From an uncultured Eubacterium sp. (GTDB lineage Bacteria > Bacillota > Clostridia > Lachnospirales > Lachnospiraceae): a stretch of 10,733 nucleotides of DNA. Below the pieces are notes generated by a model that was given only the letters and a program-made list of their open reading frames with translations, was not told the origin of the DNA and searched no databases. This document shows positions 7,301 through 10,733 of this stretch, piece by piece (the stretch's first letter is position 1; each line of letters starts with the position of its first letter). The DNA is taken from NCBI GenBank assembly GCA_946412445.1, contig CAMKHH010000013.1:1-10733 (forward strand), in the 5' to 3' direction. A program made the position numbers and the translations under genes.

Positions 7301-9588
7301 CGGTTCAGGTCACCGCAGCAGGCGCGGGAGCGAATTCCTATACCTATCTGTGGTCCGGCAACGGAACCTCCGGGCAGACTGCAGCCGCACTATCCATAAC
7401 TATTAGCGGTGCAGTAAATGCTGTCTGCACAATTACCGGCTCAAACTCATATTCAGTAGCCCTCAATACCAACGGAGGCACCATCAACAGCGGAAATATC
7501 GTTTCCTATGACTATGGAACTGCTATGACGCTTCCAACAGATATTACAAAAACCAATGCAACCTTTGCAGGATGGTATACGGATGCAGACTTCTCTGAAA
7601 CGCCGGTCACCCAAATCAGCGGGAGCGACACCGGAAACAAGACGTATTATGCAAAATGGACCAATACAGTCATCTTCAGCAACAACTATTCCGGCGGAGG
7701 GAACTTTGCCACACGGACGAACGCAATTCATGGCAGCATCATGACGTCAGCAGGGACCCCAACCCGGGACGGATACATGTTTGCCGGATGGTACAAAGAC
7801 GCTATCGGTTTAGATCCTTGGAGCTTTACCGACGATAAGGTGACCTCAAATATCACTCTTTACGCCAGATGGATAACATCCGCCTATACTATCACCGGTA
7901 CAGTGGTGGATGATACTTCTGGGCCTGCCAATGTTTCAGGTGCAACTATCAAGCTGATGCAGGGCAACACGCAATTTGGCGAAACAGTCACAACGGATGC
8001 AAATGGAAACTTTGAATTAACGGGAGTGCCAAACGGCATCTACAACCTTGTGGCAAGCAAGGATGGTAAGACGGTTACGGTGTGCGTCACAGTGAAGAAC
8101 GGCAGCTACGATTTCGGAACCGACTACATAGTACTGCCAACAGGAAACAAGAGCAGCATACTGGATGTCAAGGGGAATGATACACCCAGTGTCGTAGTGG
8201 ATGGGCTCAATAGTCAATTCACCTCGGCAGATGCCATAGCGGTCAGCAATGGGGATATCGTTAAAATAACCCTGGAGGTCGAAAATAAGGGTACTTCAGC
8301 ACCCGGCGCATCTGACCTTCAGACCGCAGCCGCAGGAAAAACCATTGATATGTACCTTGATATGACGGTATTCCATCAGGTAAATAGTGATGCACCTACG
8401 ACTCTTTCGACTGTACCGAGCCTTCTGAAAATCATCGTTCCTTACGATTTATCAGGTAAAAGCAATGTAACGGTCTATAGGTACCACGGAGCATCTGCGC
8501 AGCCAATGGCACAGTTGGCCTATTCGGCAACAGCTCCTGTAGGTGAAGGCTATATGCTGAATACTACGGACAACCAGATCATTATCTGGGCGCAGAACTT
8601 CTCCACCTATGCCATTGCGTACAGCATCGGCAGCACGCCCGGCAGTCCATCTGGCGGCACCTCTGGTTCAGTCGCAAGTTACAGCATTACGGTGTCAGCC
8701 AAAGGTACTGGTGGCAGCATCAGCCCAAGCGGTAACGTCAGCGTGGCGAATGGCGGCAGCAAAACTTTTACCATTACCCCGGACAAAGGCTATGTCATTG
8801 CGGATGTGCTGGTGGACGGAAAGAGCGTAGGTGCGGTGAGCAGCTACACCTTCTCCAGCATTACAGCCGCGCACACCCTGTCGGTTGTGTTTGCAAAAGC
8901 CGCAGGGCTGCCCTACTACTATGACGGCAGCGGCAAAAAAGTATTTATCGGCTTCGCATCGGATCATTCCGGGACAATGCAGTACATTGCACCGGCAGAA
9001 AAAACAGTTTTGTTCCAGGAGAATCCCAAGAGCTTTATAGATATTTCGGGTCATTGGGGCAAGTCATACATTGATTTTGTCACAGAACGTGAAATTTTTG
9101 TTGGCACAGAAGATAAAATCTTCTCCCCTGATACAGGCATGACCCGTGCCATGTTGGCTACCGTAATCGGACGCCTTTATGAGAGAAGCTACGGAGAACT
9201 CAAAACCACAGGAGCACATGCCTTTACAGACTGCAACTATGACAGCTGGTATGGCTCATACATTGACTGGTGCTCCGAAAAAGGTATTATCCAAGGTGTG
9301 GGTAGCAGCCGGTTTGAGCCGAATCGTGAGGTAACACGTCAGGAAATGGCGGCAATGCTTTATAGATTTGCCCAAATACTCAAGACTTCTAAAGATATCC
9401 CCGCAGGCTCAGAGCTGAGTTACTCAGATAAAGCGGAAATCGCCTCTTGGGCACAGGATGCAGCATTGTATTGTCAGGAAACCTTAATTATTACAGGGCG
9501 CAACGGAGGCAATTTTGCACCAAAGGAAATTGCAACAAGGTCAGAAGTTGCAGCAATTCTAAAACGCTTCATTGAGATGCTTGTTTAA
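4384..9588 (+). CDS. Giant SLH-anchored surface protein with C-type lectin, cadherin-like and LamG modules
   Basis: A 1734-residue secreted cell-wall protein, probably an adhesin or glycan-binding protein. A signal peptide covers residues 1-31 (basic start, hydrophobic core 8-22, AYA before the cut). Order of modules: uncharacterised beta domain about 35-155; C-type-lectin-like domain 165-335 (GYLLTITSPQEH 199-210, GEP 277-279, WND 312-314, GAYIEY 328-333); cadherin-like domain 363-520 (DADGD 401-405, ending VNDAPV); LamG/concanavalin-like domain about 528-740 (LEFDGSDDYL, FTVEAWVRI); a second cadherin-like module 745-855; beta repeats 857-1020; two InlB-type B repeats 1022-1163; a carboxypeptidase-regulatory/CNA-B-like domain 1166-1250; an unknown domain 1255-1415; a Gly/Ser linker 1416-1430; an InlB-type repeat 1432-1505; three SLH domains 1551-1733. 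No catalytic motif is visible. I chose ATG 4384 because AGGTAGGA (4371-4378) precedes it and the signal peptide starts there; an in-frame ATG at 4294 would add 30 residues ahead of it. Monocistronic, with terminators on both sides. Confidence 0.93.
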   Translation: MRKKFKKALTLVLTLVMVLSLFSGTGITAYADVVAPVVYNLGSPTDVAEAGSDLIYKLGGATVTGNGGYTFTVSVDTGSFRIGSTTLGSSAVTAQKEDGEFVTSMSSEVDYTYLELNFGSTPFSLEEVQAFLRDISFTKEKNVDQKISISSENFALPDPLERKIITFQGHYYEFVFPYGHTWKEAYDLAKTKTINGYKGYLLTITSPQEHELIYKAFGGEAGWFGMSGVLPVDDTYDENTFVLDEVYENNTVWHWMCGPEAGQIVRGEGAYVNFGSGEPTGTGTNPSKLVDYLKYSFNECVGVYGWGEGGAWNDLPWVHENTEGGWPGAYIEYGGYEGETADTPSTIVTKTVTLDDYVAVDSNSAPTFSDSSVSLGSINEDSLPDTGITVSDLLVAAGASDADGDTLGIAVTAIDTTNGVWLYYAADGFWWRMPRFAPEDISENAALLLTPSTPIKFFPTKDFNGTATISFRVWDRTTGITGENEERADVSGSNHGGTTAYSDGTVVGTLTVLPVNDAPVILREAGNHMQLEFDGSDDYLSLDDLHLDHSFTVEAWVRIDDFANHHPSRFFDFGKGPNGFNQCVIFLGSGLMQFHIYGNNGAVGLNHANPGISIGTWNYISAVYDENAKKLRLYKNGELIVEEDAVVQKEAQERTKNFFGRSNWVADPYFDGAMYGISVWSAARTASEMKRDMYNAPAASASNLVLYYPLDDGAEATTVRSITGTHTGTLNNGLKLEPGDIFNYGVTGTWAQDIAVNQITLKDVDAGENDMTLTLAALHGTLTFSTVSDGVVAIGNGTDSVTLTGTLSKLNAALVTLKYKSGAEYTGETDEISVSVTDEGTLTDSETVFVTLEEVVGIYPVTVNTLIDGDAAEAPGTVELKQGGVTKATAINAETIGTYTASLPDGTYDIWIGGKNTGKTVTVSGGAVTADAVNYYTVSFSVTNSGLASGSTVSAIIGDTPIADGSPILAGTTVQVTAAGAGANSYTYLWSGNGTSGQTAAALSITISGAVNAVCTITGSNSYSVALNTNGGTINSGNIVSYDYGTAMTLPTDITKTNATFAGWYTDADFSETPVTQISGSDTGNKTYYAKWTNTVIFSNNYSGGGNFATRTNAIHGSIMTSAGTPTRDGYMFAGWYKDAIGLDPWSFTDDKVTSNITLYARWITSAYTITGTVVDDTSGPANVSGATIKLMQGNTQFGETVTTDANGNFELTGVPNGIYNLVASKDGKTVTVCVTVKNGSYDFGTDYIVLPTGNKSSILDVKGNDTPSVVVDGLNSQFTSADAIAVSNGDIVKITLEVENKGTSAPGASDLQTAAAGKTIDMYLDMTVFHQVNSDAPTTLSTVPSLLKIIVPYDLSGKSNVTVYRYHGASAQPMAQLAYSATAPVGEGYMLNTTDNQIIIWAQNFSTYAIAYSIGSTPGSPSGGTSGSVASYSITVSAKGTGGSISPSGNVSVANGGSKTFTITPDKGYVIADVLVDGKSVGAVSSYTFSSITAAHTLSVVFAKAAGLPYYYDGSGKKVFIGFASDHSGTMQYIAPAEKTVLFQENPKSFIDISGHWGKSYIDFVTEREIFVGTEDKIFSPDTGMTRAMLATVIGRLYERSYGELKTTGAHAFTDCNYDSWYGSYIDWCSEKGIIQGVGSSRFEPNREVTRQEMAAMLYRFAQILKTSKDIPAGSELSYSDKAEIASWAQDAALYCQETLIITGRNGGNFAPKEIATRSEVAAILKRFIEMLV
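7447..7872 (+). repeat. Two tandem InlB-type B-repeat modules in the surface protein
   Basis: Residues 1022-1093 and 1094-1163 are two copies of the roughly 70-residue Listeria-Bacteroides (Flg_new/InlB B) repeat. Each has the N-terminal strand, a TxxGYxFAGWYxD-like core (ATFAGWYTDADF, YMFAGWYKDAIG) and the closing strand TYYAKW or TLYARW. They are diverged at the sequence level, so this is an old duplication rather than a recombination-prone DNA repeat. In surface proteins they act as stalk or interaction modules. Confidence 0.85.
9034..9585 (+). repeat. Three S-layer homology domains (wall anchor)
   Basis: SLH domains occupy residues 1551-1603, 1613-1666 and 1679-1733, each opening with an aromatic-[ST]-D segment (FIDISGHWGKSYI, FTDCNYDSWYGSYI, YSDKAEIASWAQ). 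The TRAE-type motif reads TRAM (1587-1590), TRQE (1651-1654) and TRSE (1718-1721). The first lacks the acidic residue, so its pocket may be altered. Triplet SLH domains bind pyruvylated secondary cell-wall polymer, which places the rest of the protein outside the cell. Confidence 0.93.
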
Positions 9589-9651
9589 TACTGATGCTTA
9601 TCCGTGGTTTGATAACTGACCCAAGTCTATAAAAAACCAAGGGAAATAAGT

Positions 9652-9697
9652 AATCTCCTCCTTAGCATGAAACAGAAAGCTGAGGAGGAGATTTTAT
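9652..9697 (+). terminator. Hairpin terminator of the surface-protein gene
   Basis: A 15-bp stem pairs 9652-9666 with 9679-9693 (one T-G wobble, 9663/9682) around a 12-nt loop, followed by TTAT. It begins 63 bases after the stop codon. The stem is strong but the T-run is short and interrupted, so termination may be leaky. The 3' arm contains AGGAGGAG, which looks like a ribosome binding site but would be sequestered in the stem. Confidence 0.6.
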
Positions 9698-9792
9698 ATG
9701 AGAGAGAAGAAGAGGAACGGGAACAAGTCTTTCAAAGCCCAAGGCAGTCTCATGAATTAGATTTCCTCGAAATCCTTTACACGAGTAATTAA
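9667..9792 (+). pseudogene. Possible relic of a second SWIM-type gene (41-codon open frame)
   Basis: This frame starts at ATG 9667 and ends at TAA 9790-9792. Its residues YEREEEEREQ (9697-9726) differ by one residue from YEREEEKREQ in the SWIM protein downstream (10230-10259), and 24 of 30 bases agree. The following residues do not match. There is no Shine-Dalgarno before the ATG, and the frame overlaps the terminator hairpin and the -35 of the next promoter, so it is unlikely to be translated. It may be a degraded fragment of a paralogue. A charged low-complexity coincidence is the alternative. Confidence 0.25.
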
Positions 9793-9804
9793 TTCGGCTA
9801 AAAT
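9776..9804 (+). promoter_or_regulatory. Sigma-A-type promoter for the SWIM/DUF1905 operon
   Basis: TTTACA (9776-9781), a 17-bp spacer and TAAAAT (9799-9804): each hexamer has one mismatch to consensus. Transcription would start near 9811, about 128 bases before the SWIM start codon. The transcript would include the RhuM stump and a small palindrome TTGTACAA (9821-9828) close to the start point, which could be an operator but is too short to call. Confidence 0.6.
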
Positions 9805-9833
9805 AAAGAAAAACGGACGTTTGTACAATAAGA

Positions 9834-9920
9834 ATGGAAATCACCATCCGTTCGAGTGCGGCAGAATATCTAACATACATAGTGGCAACGGGCGATGAGT
9901 ATAAAGTATTGAAAAGATGA
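9834..9920 (+). pseudogene. N-terminal stump of a RhuM-family gene
   Basis: ATG 9834 opens a 28-residue frame beginning MEITIRSSAAEYLTYIVATG, then DEYKVLKR and a stop at 9918. The segment IRSSAAEYLTYIVATGD is the conserved opening of 'virulence RhuM family' proteins (KilA-N/phage-antirepressor-like, several hundred residues), in which it is normally followed by an acidic stretch and a conserved WLTQ-type segment. Here the match stops abruptly after GD, and nothing of the remaining protein is found in any frame before the SWIM gene. This is a truncated remnant. The recognition is from memory of the family and needs a database search. Confidence 0.55.
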
Positions 9921-9938
9921 ACTTTGGGAGAAACTGAT

Positions 9939-10370
9939 ATGAGTCTTTTATCAATTGCCAGTAATGCCTCTGCATGGAGAGGCTATGAATATTATGAGGA
10001 GAAAAAGATTCTCTCATGGAAGCAAACAGGTCCATATGAATTCGAGGGAGAGGTTGCCGGCAGCGATAAAAAGCCATATCATGTGACGATTGATACGGAA
10101 CATCCCAAAAAATCCACATGTGATTGCCCTCATGCCGAAGGAAAAAGAATTATATGTAAGCACAAGGTCGCCCTGTTTTTTACAGTCTTTCCGAAAGAGG
10201 CAGATGCGTATATGGCTGAAATTGAAGAGTACGAGCGAGAAGAGGAAAAGCGGGAACAAGAACACTATGAACAGATCGTAAAATATGTAAAGAGACTGTC
10301 AAAAGAAGAACTGAGGGTTGCATTGATCAATGCGTTGGTTGAGGCAGAAGAAAGAGATCGATTGAGATGA
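9939..10370 (+). CDS. Small SWIM zinc-finger protein
   Basis: A 143-residue cytosolic protein. The SWIM motif CxCx(n)CxH is complete: C61, C63, C73 and H75 (CDCPHAEGKRIICKH). It would bind one zinc; SWIM fingers mediate DNA or protein contacts. The N-terminal part (SAWRGYEYYEEKKILSW, then a beta-rich YEFEGEVAGSDKKPYHVTI) is the usual companion of the motif in short clostridial SWIM proteins. Residues 92-143 are a highly charged probable coiled coil (EIEEYEREEEKREQ onward). I chose ATG 9939, with GGGAG at 9926-9930, 8 bases upstream; an in-frame TTG at 9924 would add five residues but leaves no ribosome binding site. The stop overlaps the next start (ATGA), so the pair is translationally coupled. 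No transposase, ATPase or MuDR-type partner is present. The biological function is unknown. Confidence 0.88.
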   Translation: MSLLSIASNASAWRGYEYYEEKKILSWKQTGPYEFEGEVAGSDKKPYHVTIDTEHPKKSTCDCPHAEGKRIICKHKVALFFTVFPKEADAYMAEIEEYEREEEKREQEHYEQIVKYVKRLSKEELRVALINALVEAEERDRLR

Positions 10371-10654
10371 ATGCAAAAATCTACGAATACGATGCAGTCA
10401 TCAGGCCATCCGAAGTTGGCAAGGGTGGTGCGTATGTAACGTTTCCCTATGATGTTCGTAAAGAGTTCGGTAAGGGGCGCGTGAAGATTCACGCCACCTT
10501 TGACGGCGAACATTACGATGGGAGCATCGTGAATATGGGGGTTAAGAATATCGATGGTACGGTTTGCTACATCATCGGTATTCGCAAAGATATCCGAGCT
10601 AAAATCGGCAAACAAGTCGGTGATCTTGTGGCGGTTACAATCGCTGAGCGATGA
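10367..10654 (+). CDS. DUF1905 domain-containing protein
   Basis: A 95-residue protein that consists of the DUF1905 domain alone. Recognisable segments are GGAYVTFPYDVRKEFGKGRVK (20-40), a DGEHYDGSIVNMG loop (46-58) and the strongly conserved end YIIGIRKDIRAKIGKQVGDLVAVT (68-91). The fold is a small beta-barrel of unknown biochemical role. Many homologues carry an additional C-terminal YdeI-like domain, which is absent here; the stop is followed by non-coding sequence, and the standalone form is also a common length. The start codon overlaps the SWIM stop (ATGA at 10367-10370), which implies translational coupling and a shared transcript from the promoter at 9776. No Shine-Dalgarno of its own is evident. 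Confidence 0.9.
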   Translation: MNAKIYEYDAVIRPSEVGKGGAYVTFPYDVRKEFGKGRVKIHATFDGEHYDGSIVNMGVKNIDGTVCYIIGIRKDIRAKIGKQVGDLVAVTIAER

Positions 10655-10696
10655 TCGCATGTAAATCAGGAGGTATGATTTTTTAGACCTATGAAA

Positions 10697-10733
10697 GGGT
10701 CTGTAAAGAATTTTGTGTAAATAGAATTCCTGA
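10697..10733. mobile_element. Possible terminal end of an IS256-family-like element, cut by window edge
   Basis: GGGTCTGTAAAGAATTTTGTGTAAA (first 20 bases 10697-10716) resembles the terminal repeats of IS256-family (mutator-type) elements of Firmicutes, whose opposite ends often read TTTACACAAAATTCTTTACA. Only one end could be present here; no transposase and no second repeat lie in the window. Just upstream, AGGAGGT (10668-10674) is a strong Shine-Dalgarno with no gene behind it: ATG 10675 is too close and stops after three codons. Weak, from motif memory only. Confidence 0.33.

Noticed and set aside
9698..9760. 20-codon frame starting behind AGGAGGAG in the terminator 3' arm
   Set aside because: The ribosome-binding sequence is half of a 15-bp stem, and the peptide is short, basic and without homology. 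Probably an accident of the hairpin sequence.
10685..10702. AGACC/GGTCT inverted repeat as a terminator for the SWIM/DUF1905 operon
   Set aside because: A 5-bp stem with no T-run downstream. The T-run (10679-10684) lies on the wrong side for plus-strand termination.

Overview
The window looks like a piece of a low-to-moderate GC Gram-positive chromosome, most likely an anaerobic Clostridia of the Lachnospiraceae/Ruminococcaceae type. The reasons are strong Shine-Dalgarno sites, a surface protein anchored by three SLH domains, a LytS-type kinase module, a REC-wHTH-BTAD (SARP-like) response regulator, and the small SWIM and DUF1905 proteins typical of that group. No RNA genes, CRISPR array or complete mobile element is present.

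Layout, left to right, all genes on the + strand. (1) 26-670: GNAT acetyltransferase of the YhbS type. (2) 792-4149: a two-gene two-component system. The 820-residue membrane kinase carries two complete kinase modules separated by a receiver domain (7TM - HisKA/HATPase - REC - LytS-type kinase/HATPase). Four bases after its stop codon starts a response regulator with REC, winged-helix and short BTAD domains. A textbook hairpin terminator (4190-4228) closes this operon. (3) 4226-4383: an activator-type promoter region with two near-identical 10-mers in 11-bp register, a perfect TATAAT 8 bp further on, no normal -35, and a long leader. (4) 4384-9588: a 1734-residue secreted surface protein with a C-type-lectin-like domain, cadherin-like modules, a LamG domain, InlB-type B repeats and three SLH domains, followed by a hairpin terminator (9652-9697). 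(5) 9667-9920: a scar region with an 80%-identical echo of part of the downstream SWIM gene, a good sigma-A promoter, and a 28-codon stump of a RhuM-family gene. (6) 9939-10654: translationally overlapping SWIM zinc-finger and DUF1905 genes. (7) 10655-10733: an orphan Shine-Dalgarno and a sequence resembling the end of an IS256-family element, cut by the window edge.

The most interesting reading is that regions 2-4 form one unit. A tandem-kinase phosphorelay would feed a SARP-type response regulator, which would switch on the neighbouring giant glycan-binding adhesin through an operator with classical SARP geometry (heptamers repeated every 11 bp, ending 8 bp before the -10). The domain calls are visible in the sequence. 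The relay order and the regulatory link are inference.
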